Below are positions 52,401 to 60,500 of a stretch of DNA of 64,000 bases, piece after piece. This DNA comes from an uncultured Blautia sp. GTDB lineage: Bacteria; Bacillota; Clostridia; Lachnospirales; Lachnospiraceae. The notes beneath the pieces are model-generated. The model worked only from the letters and a program-made list of their open reading frames with translations, had not been told where the DNA came from and ran no database searches. Made by a program: the position numbers and the translations under genes. The DNA is taken from positions 1 through 64,000 of the forward strand of contig NZ_CAKRNY010000006.1 of the NCBI RefSeq assembly GCF_934371575.1, given 5' to 3'. The number at the start of each line of letters is the position of its first letter. Position 1 is the first letter of the stretch.

Positions 52401-53383
52401 ACAGTGTAAGAATTACACCAACAGAGGGTGACTCCTATATCAGTAACCTTCAGTACTATTATGTAAGAGAAGCAGCAAAGACAATTCTGTATCAGACAGC
52501 AAACAGCACAAACAACCAGAATGGATTTATTAATCTTACTCTGGCAGATGGTGAGTTTACAGCAGAGCAGTTTATAACTGCTGATGGAATAAGCGTTGCG
52601 ATTGATGCAGAAACACTTGGAGATTCTACTGCAGTTTATAGTATTGTAGATGGAACACTTCCGCAGGGGATGGAACTGGATGCTGCAACAGGCGCCGTTA
52701 CAGGAAAAGCTGAGGAATACGGTACATTCACATTTACGGTAGAAGCGGTAATTGATACCTATGTAAGAAAAAATGCGACATATACAATGACAGTAAATCC
52801 TGCATTTTATATTGATGAGGACTGGGATGCTCTTGATGATGCACAGGTTGGTGTTGCCTTTGAGAGCCGTATCGAGTCAGATATCTTCACAACTGAAGAT
52901 GGAAGATATGATGAAGTTGTTTACAGTGTAGAATCTGGAACTCTTCCAGCTGGTATGGAACTGAGTGCTGATGGTGCGATCACAGGAACACCGGAAGCTG
53001 CTGGAATCTATGATGTTGTAGTAAAAGCAAATACATCCAAAACAACAACCAGCACCAATATGTTTGGCATGGAAATGGAACAGACTGAGACAAATGAGGG
53101 AACTTACGCAATCCGCATCATTGTAAAAGATGAAAATGGTGAACTTCCGGCGGAGGCACAGGCAGTATTAGATGCAGAAGCAGAGGCAGCTGCACAGGCA
53201 GAAGCCGAAGCTCCGGCAGAAGGTGAAGTACCAACAGATGCAGAAGCACCAGCAGATGCAGAAGCGCCAGAAGGCGAAGCACCAGCAGAAGCAGAGGCAC
53301 CAACAGAAGGCGAAGCTCCAGCCGATACTGAGGCGCCAACAGAAGGTGAAGCACCAGCAGAAGCAGAAATTCCGGCAGAATAA
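49445..53383 (+). CDS. Secreted domain-permuted GH3 with Ig-like domains and acidic tail
   Basis: 1,312 residues. ATG 49445 follows AAGGAGGA. The signal peptide ends MGTSAFADTG. Order: alpha/beta sandwich (~40-400), AFGYGLSYTNFSY and FnIII-like domain (~408-560), TIM barrel (~690-1000) with KHLAFNEQE and nucleophile Asp945 in YLVTDGYIGW, two putative Ig (He_PIG-type) domains (~1045-1115, ~1130-1220; DGTLPQGMELDAATGAVTG and SGTLPAGMELSADGAITG), then an Ala/Glu/Pro tail (~1238-1312). Unlike the other two GH3 proteins it has no C-terminal helix and no LPxTG motif; the tail may span or bind the wall. Beta-glucosidase/xylosidase-type activity is inferred. Confidence 0.9.
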   Translation: MHKKAGTKRKAKAVGSVVLTACLTASMGTSAFADTGASANKYFNDYNSEEEALDAARALNKELSEEGNVLLKNDGTLPLNGTERISVFGVSSDSLAGGSANSSVMAGGEKESSYGIAEALQSAGFNVNPTLMNFYKADSSEYGEENLNFTGEAKASMEMYDDAAVVVLSREGGEGADVSTATDELVKADDDHKSLKRCNAQDYDEKYDGDEEYFDEEGYHYHKHNLMLTDSEQKLMKYVKKHFNKVIVVLNTSNAMEMGKLQNDDSINAILWMGRPGESGVDAVGEILNGTVNPSGRLVDEWMTDFTTDPTWYNFAYNDQNGSSNKYVKANGESAIALDENSDNSSMGNDKNFYFGVDYEEGIYMGYKYYETYYHDIYTGAQPIPAGYEDMSKEEAANKWWADNVTYAFGYGLSYTNFSYNIEGGLYTDEALENPLGTDVDASAFSSDVDSPQQYDKLYVPVTVTNTGDTAGKEVVQVYVSAPYTSGGIEKASQVLVGYAKTDLLQPGESQTVTVSFNVQDMASYDYNDANGDGVQGDYELDAGTYTVRVMKNSHYDLGTDVNDTADAYSEVSFNLTETAHQHLDDYSQNEVSNHFSADNGVYDDSNENHTMYYNSVRTGEVMEDEQYTETILSRTDMAATFPQTPVYNTTTDEEGNVTGAEGDLVMKQGAIDNWTYYDAFNLNNGYTDQETDKWYIDDDTLAQKMEGWTQEQDNGLTFSDMAGVSLDDTETWNKFMNELSWDELCSVIEDGGYSTTAVDSVGKTKAVDADGPNNFNSTYVWCDEVTISSTWNVKLAEKEGRIMGCLGMFSGATGWYGPGMNIHRSPFSGRNNEYYSQDGIQGGYMVAAVVKGAESKGLVCYVKHLAFNEQETCRDGKVLFAWIDEQTMRENLAKGFQMALQEGGSSAAMTGYARIGGIPNTSNYDLITEMLHDEWGWDGYLVTDGYIGWREATELDIMVRAGSEMQLYTAPFVEELSGEWDAEANSVRITPTEGDSYISNLQYYYVREAAKTILYQTANSTNNQNGFINLTLADGEFTAEQFITADGISVAIDAETLGDSTAVYSIVDGTLPQGMELDAATGAVTGKAEEYGTFTFTVEAVIDTYVRKNATYTMTVNPAFYIDEDWDALDDAQVGVAFESRIESDIFTTEDGRYDEVVYSVESGTLPAGMELSADGAITGTPEAAGIYDVVVKANTSKTTTSTNMFGMEMEQTETNEGTYAIRIIVKDENGELPAEAQAVLDAEAEAAAQAEAEAPAEGEVPTDAEAPADAEAPEGEAPAEAEAPTEGEAPADTEAPTEGEAPAEAEIPAE
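53170..53383 (+). repeat. Low-complexity coding repeat (Ala/Glu/Pro tail)
   Basis: Degenerate short units encoding APAEAE, APTEGE and APADTE repeat to the end of the GH3 gene. The unit number is likely to vary between strains. Confidence 0.8.
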
Positions 53384-53431
53384 GTAACTAAATTATCAGG
53401 ACAACAAACTATAAATTAATAATTGTAAGCA

Positions 53432-53458
53432 GGGAGCCGCTATACCCCGGCGGCTCCC
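53432..53458 (+). promoter_or_regulatory. Intercistronic GC-rich hairpin
   Basis: A perfect 9-bp stem GGGAGCCGC/GCGGCTCCC (53432-53440, 53450-53458) with a 9-nt loop and no T tract, just before the ribosome site (AAAGGA, ~53461) of the next gene. Like the hairpin at 23761, it may protect the upstream message or lower downstream translation. Confidence 0.75.
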
Positions 53459-53476
53459 GGAAAGGATTATTCCACT

Positions 53477-54361
53477 ATGAGAATGAAATACAGAATGTTA
53501 TGTGCGGCAGCTGCATTAGGTGTTATGACACTTGGCAGCGCTGTAAACGTATCTGCCGAGACGGCAACTTTTTATATGGATGCAGAGGGCTCTGAAGTTT
53601 ATGACACCGTAGACTTCGAAGGTGAAAGCCGTATCACGCCACCGGAAACTCCGGAAAAAGAAGGATGCTATTTCGCAGGCTGGTATCTGGATTCCGACTA
53701 TACCACAGAGTACAAAGAGTCCACCAAGCTTTCCGGCGACCAGAATATTTATGCAAAATGGCTGAACGAATATACTTTTGAAGCAGAGTACACACAGCTT
53801 ACTGATCTCCCGGAGGATGATATTACAGCTGAGTTTGGAAACAAGATCGGTTATGGATATTCCAATAACGTAAGCGGCCTGCAGCTGATCCAGGCAGAAG
53901 GCGATTCTGGATGCGAAGCAAGCAACGGTTACTATGTATCCTCTCTTTATTACAATGGAGCTTATCTGGAATTTAACATAACATCTGACAAAGAAGTAGA
54001 TGACGCAGTTCTTGTTTTAAGACTTTCTTCTGAATATTATGACATGAACCTGACCGATTCCACATTCCTGGTACAGGTAAATGGAGAAGACGTGAAATAC
54101 GGTGAGATCGACTTAAGCGGCGCAGTCACAGACATGTCTTCCATGAGCAAACGTCCTTTTACCGATTTCACAGTATCTGACGCCGTTCATCTGAACGAGG
54201 GTGAGAACACCATCCGTCTGCAGGTAAACAACTCTGAAAAACAGGGTACAACAGGAACCATGAATGCAGCGGCACCTATGGTTGACTGTATTTATGTAGA
54301 CACAGACGCTGCCCTTACATGGGAGCCATTCACATCCAACACAGGAGATGTTGCAGAATAA
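53477..54361 (+). CDS. Secreted protein: InlB-type repeat plus carbohydrate-binding-like domain
   Basis: 294 residues. The signal peptide ends SAVNVSAETA. Residues ~27-100 form one InlB/Flg_new-type beta-grasp repeat (GCYFAGWYLDSDYTTEY, IYAKW). Residues ~105-285 form a beta-sandwich with the pattern of CBM6/35-like modules (YNGAYLEFNITSDKEVDDAV, LNEGENTIRLQVNNS). There is no catalytic motif. It lies between GH3 genes and its stop overlaps the start of the four-helix protein (TAATG), so it is part of that operon. A surface glycan-binding partner of the GH3 enzymes is likely. Confidence 0.8.
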   Translation: MRMKYRMLCAAAALGVMTLGSAVNVSAETATFYMDAEGSEVYDTVDFEGESRITPPETPEKEGCYFAGWYLDSDYTTEYKESTKLSGDQNIYAKWLNEYTFEAEYTQLTDLPEDDITAEFGNKIGYGYSNNVSGLQLIQAEGDSGCEASNGYYVSSLYYNGAYLEFNITSDKEVDDAVLVLRLSSEYYDMNLTDSTFLVQVNGEDVKYGEIDLSGAVTDMSSMSKRPFTDFTVSDAVHLNEGENTIRLQVNNSEKQGTTGTMNAAAPMVDCIYVDTDAALTWEPFTSNTGDVAE

Positions 54362-54792
54362 TGAAACAGACAGAAATGAAAAGCAGAAGGAGCACCGGTT
54401 ACTGGCTGCTCCTTCCGGCAATTGGATTTGGGGCTGTGGGTATGGCAGCCTATATGAAATATGGAATTACGGAATTTACTCCGACATTATCAAAAAGTGC
54501 AGTAGCTGCTTTTGTGTTGGGAATTGTATTCTGTGCGTTTAGTCTGATCAGAGAATATAAAGTGATTAAATTCCTGGGCTATCTTGCTTTTCTCTATGCA
54601 TGGATTGAAAGCCTTTGCGCCCAGGCAACCTATATTGCAAACGTATTTGTAAGTATTGACGGAAACAGTTTTTCGGCAGGATTTCTTGCAACCGTGATCT
54701 GCTCACTGATCAGTGCAGTTACAGCATTGCTTTCCGTTATTCTGGACAAACGCTCCGAACAGGCAGTGGTAAGTCAGGAAGCACAGAATTGA
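54361..54792 (+). CDS. Small four-helix membrane protein, second copy
   Basis: 143 residues, four predicted helices. The ATG overlaps the upstream stop by 1 bp. Its helix spacing and the loop before helix 4 (YIANVFVSIDGN) resemble the protein at 36862, and both neighbour permuted GH3 genes that end in a membrane helix. The family is not recognised. It lies 14 bp before the third GH3 gene. Confidence 0.75.
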   Translation: MKQTEMKSRRSTGYWLLLPAIGFGAVGMAAYMKYGITEFTPTLSKSAVAAFVLGIVFCAFSLIREYKVIKFLGYLAFLYAWIESLCAQATYIANVFVSIDGNSFSAGFLATVICSLISAVTALLSVILDKRSEQAVVSQEAQN

Positions 54793-54806
54793 TATAAGGA
54801 GACGAC

Positions 54807-57737
54807 ATGAAGAGAAAATATTCCGTAAAATTATGGGAAAGAATGAGCTGTGTATCTTTATCCTTGCTGGTTCTGGCATATGCGGGGTACGGCACAGCAG
54901 CTGCAAATGCAGCATCCATTAACAGTGCGCTGGGGGTTTCATCTGGCACAAAAAGCGGGGCATCAGGCGAAAACATCTATTATGCAAGTGATTATGACAA
55001 TGAAGAAGATCTGACTGCATATCTGCAGGAAACCGGTACTTTGCTGGAAAGTGAAGGAATGGTTCTTTTGAAAAACGAAAATAATGCACTTCCGCTGGAC
55101 AAAGATGAGGGAGTGAGCTGCTTCCTTTCCGGTTCCGTGAAGTTTAACTATAGCTCTTCCGGTTCTTCCGCAGCAGAGACAAGCGGCTATCCTACCTTGA
55201 AGGAGGCATTGACCGACAGTGGATTATCTGTGAATGACACTCTCTGGAATTTTTATACAGAAGGAGACGGAAAAAACTACGGACGTACAACAATGGGAAA
55301 CACCTATCTGATCAACGAAGCAGGCTGGGATGTATACCCCTCTGATGTAGTGGATTCTGTAAAAGAGTACGGTACTGTTATAGTAAATATCGCCAGAGAC
55401 AGTGGTGAGGGAAAAGATATCTCCACTGTGAAAAGTGATGGTGAGGATGGCAGTTATCTTTCACTTTCCGCACAGGAAAAAGAGGTTCTGCAGCAACTGA
55501 CCAAAATGAAAAAAGATGGAACGGTAAGTAAAATTATAGTTCTTCTTAACGCTTCTGCAGCAATTCAGCTGGACTTCCTGGATGAATCCGACATTGATGT
55601 GGATGCATGTCTGTGGGTTGGGAATGTAGGAAGCAGCGGTATTTACGCCATTGGAAAGGTTCTGACAGGTGAGGTCGCACCTTCAGGTAAGCTTTCTGAT
55701 ACCTATGTAAAGGACAATTTTTCATCTCCTGCAATGGCTTCCTGGATGGAAAACCAGTACAGCAGTTTTTCCCAGAAATATACAAACGGTGCTGATTATA
55801 ACCTGAACAGCACCCAGGAAAACTATGCTGCATACGTGGAAGGCATTTATGTAGGATATCGTTATTACGAAACACGTTACGAAGATTATGTAATGGATAC
55901 AGATAATACCGGTGATTATGAGTACGGTGAGACTGTTGCCTATCCATTTGGACATGGACTTTCCTATACTACATTTGAGTACAGCGATTTCGAAGTAACG
56001 GAGAACGAGGATGGAAACTTTGATGTAGCGGTAACCGTAACTAATACAGGCGATGTGGCTGGAAAAGAGGTTGCAGAAGTTTACCTGCAGAAGCCATATA
56101 CCGAATATGACCAGGAAAACGGAATCGAGAAAGCGTCCGCAGAGCTGGTTGGATTTGCCAAAACCCAGGAACTGCAGGCAGGTGATTCAGAAACCCTTCA
56201 TATTACAGTGGAAAAAGAGCGGCTGAAATCTTATGACTCTAACGGCTATCAGACCTACATCCTGGAGGATGGAGATTATTATCTCACTGTTGGTGAAGAT
56301 TCCCATGCAGCGGTAAATAATATTCTTGCAGCTAAAGGATATGACGAGAAGAGCACAGATGGCCGTATGGATGCTGACGGTAATGAGGATATGGTATATA
56401 AGTGGACAAATGACAAACTTGACAGTACCACTTATGCAGTATCCAGCCAGACTGGAACTGAGATTACCAATCAGTTTGATGATGTTGACATCAACCGCTA
56501 TGAGGGCAGCGGAGACAATGAGATCACCTATGTTTCCAGAAAAGACTGGGAAGGAACCTGGCCGAAAGAGGCAGTTACTTTATCTGTAGCAACAGAGCAG
56601 ATGGCAGAAGATCTGACAAGCAACAAAGCGCTTCCAGAAGACGGCTCCGAAATGCCGGAATATGGAAAAGACAATGGACTTACCCTGGCTGCACTTAGAA
56701 GTACTGAGGATGAGACAATCGCTTATGATGATGAGCGCTGGGATGACCTTCTTGATCAGATGACATTTGAGGAGCAGTCCAATCTGCTCACCAGTGCACA
56801 GATGAATACAGCAGCTGTTGCTTCTGTTGGAAAGCCTGCAACAGCAGAAAATGACGGACCGACAGGTGTGGCAAATACTACAACCGGAACTTCCCTTCCA
56901 AGCGAGGGAATCTGGGCATCCACATATAATACAGAACTGATCGCGAGAGCTGGTGATGCTATTGCGGAGGATGCACTTGCAGCAGGTCTTACTGGTATGT
57001 ATGCCTGTGGTGTGAATATTCACAGAACTCCATTTGACGGTCGTTCCCATGAGTATTTTTCTGAGGATCCTGTCCTTACCGGAATTGCAGCTATGAATGA
57101 AGTACAGGGAATGCAGAAAAAAGGTGTGATCCCGGCAGTAAAACATCTTGCCTTCAATGAGGAAGAGACAAACCGAAATGGTATTGGAATCTGGCTGAAT
57201 GAGCAGGAAGCCAGAGAGATCATGCTTCTTCCATTTGAGTATGCCCTGTCACCGAAATATGGAAATTCCCATTCTGTAATGACTTCCTTTAACCGCGCCG
57301 GAACAAGATGGACTGGTGCAAATGACAATCTTCTTCTCAATGTAGTTCAGGGTGAATGGGGATTTGATGGTTACAACATTACAGATATGGCAAGCTCAAA
57401 CGGAGCTTACTACATGACTTACCAGGATGGAATCCTGTATGGAACAGATTGCTTCCTTGGATCTGGAACAGCTGATTCCCTGAAAGATTTTAAAGATAAT
57501 GGGGCATATGCCCAGAGAATGAGAGATGCATCCCACAGAATTCTCTACACAGTAGCAAATTATAGTGCAGCAATGAACGGACTTGGTGTGGAAGATACCG
57601 TAGATGTGTCTATGCCGGCCTGGAGGATTGCACTTCTGGCACTGCTTGGAATTCTGGTAGCATTATCAGCTGTGTCAGCTGTGATGTATGGAATCAGCTG
57701 GAAAAAACAGCGTGAAACTGTTATTACTGTAAAATAG
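54807..57737 (+). CDS. Domain-permuted GH3 beta-glycosidase with C-terminal membrane anchor, second copy
   Basis: 976 residues. The N-terminal hydrophobic segment (~16-35) is followed by AANAASINSALGVSS, closely like TNAAFINARLGISS in the protein at 33745. The alpha/beta sandwich (~50-370), YPFGHGLSYTTF and FnIII-like domain (~379-500) come before the TIM barrel (~600-920) with KHLAFNEEETNR and nucleophile Asp860 in YNITDMASSNG. A C-terminal helix (~936-960) and KKQRETVI keep it on the membrane. The start follows AAGGAG. It is closed by hairpins at 57777 and 57833. Confidence 0.92.
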   Translation: MKRKYSVKLWERMSCVSLSLLVLAYAGYGTAAANAASINSALGVSSGTKSGASGENIYYASDYDNEEDLTAYLQETGTLLESEGMVLLKNENNALPLDKDEGVSCFLSGSVKFNYSSSGSSAAETSGYPTLKEALTDSGLSVNDTLWNFYTEGDGKNYGRTTMGNTYLINEAGWDVYPSDVVDSVKEYGTVIVNIARDSGEGKDISTVKSDGEDGSYLSLSAQEKEVLQQLTKMKKDGTVSKIIVLLNASAAIQLDFLDESDIDVDACLWVGNVGSSGIYAIGKVLTGEVAPSGKLSDTYVKDNFSSPAMASWMENQYSSFSQKYTNGADYNLNSTQENYAAYVEGIYVGYRYYETRYEDYVMDTDNTGDYEYGETVAYPFGHGLSYTTFEYSDFEVTENEDGNFDVAVTVTNTGDVAGKEVAEVYLQKPYTEYDQENGIEKASAELVGFAKTQELQAGDSETLHITVEKERLKSYDSNGYQTYILEDGDYYLTVGEDSHAAVNNILAAKGYDEKSTDGRMDADGNEDMVYKWTNDKLDSTTYAVSSQTGTEITNQFDDVDINRYEGSGDNEITYVSRKDWEGTWPKEAVTLSVATEQMAEDLTSNKALPEDGSEMPEYGKDNGLTLAALRSTEDETIAYDDERWDDLLDQMTFEEQSNLLTSAQMNTAAVASVGKPATAENDGPTGVANTTTGTSLPSEGIWASTYNTELIARAGDAIAEDALAAGLTGMYACGVNIHRTPFDGRSHEYFSEDPVLTGIAAMNEVQGMQKKGVIPAVKHLAFNEEETNRNGIGIWLNEQEAREIMLLPFEYALSPKYGNSHSVMTSFNRAGTRWTGANDNLLLNVVQGEWGFDGYNITDMASSNGAYYMTYQDGILYGTDCFLGSGTADSLKDFKDNGAYAQRMRDASHRILYTVANYSAAMNGLGVEDTVDVSMPAWRIALLALLGILVALSAVSAVMYGISWKKQRETVITVK

Positions 57738-57776
57738 AATATGACTGTATACGGTTACAGTGCAGAACGCGAAAAG

Positions 57777-57798
57777 CAACCAGTGTAGTTACTGGTTG
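57777..57798 (+). other. Small hairpin ahead of the terminator
   Basis: CAACCAGT/ACTGGTTG (57777-57784, 57791-57798), 8 bp, 6-nt loop. No T tract; it lies 35 bp upstream of the true terminator. Confidence 0.6.
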
Positions 57799-57832
57799 TG
57801 GAGTGGATAGTAATCCAGCGTACAGCGTAAAT

Positions 57833-57852
57833 AGCGGCTTCGGCCGCTTTTT
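57833..57852 (+). terminator. Terminator after the third GH3 gene
   Basis: AGCGGC-TTCG-GCCGCT (57833-57848), a perfect 6-bp stem with a stable UUCG-type loop and a T tract to 57852. Confidence 0.9.
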
Positions 57853-57855
57853 GCG

Positions 57856-57884
57856 TTGTCATTTTTTGAGGCTTTTTGTATAAT
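57856..57884 (+). promoter_or_regulatory. Promoter of the GHKL/LytTR pair
   Basis: TTGTCA (57856-57861), a 17-bp spacer, then TATAAT (57879-57884). It starts 4 bp after the terminator's T tract. The leader to the ATG at 57926 is about 35 nt. Confidence 0.78.
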
Positions 57885-57925
57885 AAGAATAGATTTGACT
57901 ATGTTGGGGATAAGGAACTGAAGGT

Positions 57926-59338
57926 ATGGAAATAGGAAAAAGGGTTATAGAAGAATTTATAGGATTTTTGCCTTATATGCTGGAAGCAAGGTTTATTATG
58001 CAGCTTGCGGCAATTGCGGTGGCAGCTGTTATTGTGTTGGGACCGACCGATTTTACCAGGAGAAAAAGTGTAAGAAAAAAACAGAGAAAAGAGATTTGTA
58101 TTTTTATAGTCCATGCAGTAGTGGCATTTTTGTTTCTTGCAGCATCAGATATGTTTTTATGGGTGGTGTCAACTACAGTATTGAGATCCCTGAAGGGAAT
58201 TAATTTTTCCCTGGCAGTTTTATGCGGGCTTTGTATTTATGGGGGATTGCAGAAGCGTTACCAGCCAAAAGTTCGCTGGACTATGGTGTGGGTTTTGTTT
58301 GCTACTTGTGTGGTGATGATGGAATGGAGTGCTCCTGGAGTTGTGAAAATAGTAAAAAGTGCAACTCATATTCCTGGTGGGGCAGTGGATGCTTTATCTA
58401 ATATTCTGATTTTGTTTTTTGCAGTCTTTATTCGTAAGCTGTTACTTGCACATTATGATATATCCTGGCTTCATATGGTCCTTACATGCATAGAAGCTGT
58501 TATGGTTTCTATGTCAGCTATGATTTATGAGGTGGTTTTTACAAATAATCCGGAGATTAGAATTACAAGTGTGAAAATGTATATGGTTTTTATTTTTACC
58601 CTGATGTATGGTGTGAATCTTCTTACTTATACCTTTTCCTATCTCATTGCCAAAGACCGTCAGCAGCTTCTTGATATGCAGATGTTAGAGCAGAAGCAGG
58701 AAGCAGAGCTGGAACTGATGAGGCTGTCGGAGAGCAATCTTCAGGAACTTCGGGAGATACGCCATGACATTAAGAATCACTGCCTGTATATGAGAAATAT
58801 GCTTGAGGAAAAACAGTATACAGAGTTAAATGATTATTTCGAGAAGTTTACCGGGAAGTTTACGGAGCAGCTTTTCCGTAAAATGGATTATGGAAACAAA
58901 ATGGTAAGCGCCATTATGAATCTGGAAAATGGGAAGGCAGCAGAAAACAATATCCAGATCAATGCCAATGTGGTGATTCCAAAGAAACTGCCCTTTGATG
59001 AAAGTGATTTCTGCAGTCTGATGATGAACCTGATCGATAATGCCCTGGAGGAATGCGTACGTACAGATGGGGAGAAAAAAATCAATGTGATCATGACTAC
59101 AAGAGGGGAAGATTACTTCTATTTCTGCGTAACCAATCCTACCAATAAGAGCCAGAAAGAAATTGCAAGGAAAGGCTTGGAGACAAGCAAAGAGGAGCGG
59201 AAGCTTCACGGTTATGGAATTAACATTGTGAAAAAAATAGCAGAAAAATATGACGGTCATTTTCACTATTATGTGGAAAATGGTATCTTTATAGCAGAAG
59301 TGATGATGAACATAAATTTGGGAAAAGGGGAAAAGTGA
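57926..59338 (+). CDS. GHKL sensor histidine kinase
   Basis: 470 residues with about six to seven helices in the first ~245, a coiled coil, then phospho-acceptor His in REIRHDIKNHCLYMRN, N-box MMNLIDNALEEC and HGYGINIVKKIAEKYDG. The AgrC-like architecture usually reads a small extracellular ligand. It is coupled to the regulator gene, whose ATG lies 1 bp after the stop. Confidence 0.92.
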   Translation: MEIGKRVIEEFIGFLPYMLEARFIMQLAAIAVAAVIVLGPTDFTRRKSVRKKQRKEICIFIVHAVVAFLFLAASDMFLWVVSTTVLRSLKGINFSLAVLCGLCIYGGLQKRYQPKVRWTMVWVLFATCVVMMEWSAPGVVKIVKSATHIPGGAVDALSNILILFFAVFIRKLLLAHYDISWLHMVLTCIEAVMVSMSAMIYEVVFTNNPEIRITSVKMYMVFIFTLMYGVNLLTYTFSYLIAKDRQQLLDMQMLEQKQEAELELMRLSESNLQELREIRHDIKNHCLYMRNMLEEKQYTELNDYFEKFTGKFTEQLFRKMDYGNKMVSAIMNLENGKAAENNIQINANVVIPKKLPFDESDFCSLMMNLIDNALEECVRTDGEKKINVIMTTRGEDYFYFCVTNPTNKSQKEIARKGLETSKEERKLHGYGINIVKKIAEKYDGHFHYYVENGIFIAEVMMNINLGKGEK

Positions 59339-59339
59339 T

Positions 59340-60092
59340 ATGAGTGATTCTATGACGATTGCAATCTGCGATGATGAAAAAATAGCAATTTCCATTGTTT
59401 CTGCTTCTGTGGAGGCTCTTTTTACCAGCAGGGGTATTCCAGTGAAAATTGAGAGTTTCACTTCTCCAGGAAAGTGCTTTCAGTACATCAGCCAGAATCC
59501 AGTGAATCTGGTGTTTCTTGATATTGCAATGCCGGAGGAGGACGGAATCGAGCTTGGCAAGCGGATCGTGGAACTGAAAAAGGAGAACAGGCCAGAAATC
59601 GTTTTCGTATCCAGCAACCAGGACAGAGTGTTTGATTCTTTTGCAGTTCAGCCTTTTGGATTTGTGCGCAAAGATCAGTTTATGAAGGATGTTTCTTCTG
59701 TTCTGACTCGCTATATGGAGACGCGGATCATGAGCGGAAAAAAAGGACACCGGCTGGAGATTCAGGACGTAAGCGGAGTTTCAGTAATAGAGACTTCTGA
59801 CATTAAATACATAGAAAGCTTTCGGAATAACCAGACCGTTTATTTGAAAAATGGAGAAAATGTGATCCTTCATGCGACTATGGACAAGATTATGGATAAG
59901 GTGCAGGAACTGGATTTTGTGCGGGTGCATAAGGGGTATATTGTGAGTCTGGAGAATATTAAAAAGTTTAACCGTACGGAGGCGGAGCTTTTCAGCGGAG
60001 AGAAAATACCAGTTGGAAGAGCTTATTATGGACAGGCGGCGGAGGCGTTTATGACGTATATCCGGCTGCATGGTGTGGTGGGGATTGGATAA
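59340..60092 (+). CDS. LytTR-family response regulator
   Basis: 250 residues. The receiver has AICDDEK, phospho-acceptor Asp in LVFLDIAMPEEDG and KD in FGFVRKD. The LytTR domain (~145-245) has IKYIESFRNNQTVYL and FVRVHKGYIVSLENI. It could act on the GH3 and GH43 promoters nearby. It ends at the terminator at 60119. Confidence 0.92.
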   Translation: MSDSMTIAICDDEKIAISIVSASVEALFTSRGIPVKIESFTSPGKCFQYISQNPVNLVFLDIAMPEEDGIELGKRIVELKKENRPEIVFVSSNQDRVFDSFAVQPFGFVRKDQFMKDVSSVLTRYMETRIMSGKKGHRLEIQDVSGVSVIETSDIKYIESFRNNQTVYLKNGENVILHATMDKIMDKVQELDFVRVHKGYIVSLENIKKFNRTEAELFSGEKIPVGRAYYGQAAEAFMTYIRLHGVVGIG

Positions 60093-60118
60093 AGAATTAC
60101 ATATTGAAAAGAGATAAG

Positions 60119-60167
60119 AAAGCAAGGGAATGTAAAAACAGTAGTTTTGCGAGCCCTTGCTTTTTTT
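60119..60167 (+). terminator. Terminator after the LytTR regulator
   Basis: A 10-bp stem AAAGCAAGGG-type (60119-60128 with 60154-60163) closes a 25-nt loop and ends in seven or more T. Confidence 0.8.
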
Positions 60168-60332
60168 GTAATAATCTAAAGCCTATGTTTGTACGAAAAT
60201 TGATGGTTATCACCATAATAGACAAAACTTACAGCGGATGGGGAGGTTTGTTATTCAAAATATGGTTTGCATAATTTTATCTGCACATTTTTTTATCTTT
60301 CGTGCTATTTGCGCCAGATTTCTTACACTTTA

Positions 60333-60370
60333 CGTTTTAAACGAAAATAAAATTTTCCCGATGTTATAAT
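60333..60370 (+). promoter_or_regulatory. Promoter and operator of the GH43 operon
   Basis: TATAAT (60365-60370) with TGT before it is an extended -10. The -35 region is poor and overlaps the near-palindrome CGTTTTAAACG (60333-60343), a plausible regulator site. TTAAACGAAAAT (60337-60348) recurs at 27296 before the GH2 gene. The rest of 60168-60500 shows no gene. Confidence 0.5.
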
Positions 60371-60500
60371 GAATCCATAATATAGATCATGCTGTCCGCT
60401 GATTTTGCCAGAGGGCTGCTCCTGGGAGAGGGAGCGCTGGCGGAATCGTGAACGTTGGAAGGCGGCAGCAGAGCAAAAACGACAAATGGAGGATGAAGGT

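Noticed and set aside
60405..60500. 32-residue N-terminal extension of the GH43 protein
   Set aside because: It is highly charged, unlike the family N-terminus, and GGAGG precedes ATG 60501. It remains a minor possibility because the frame is open.
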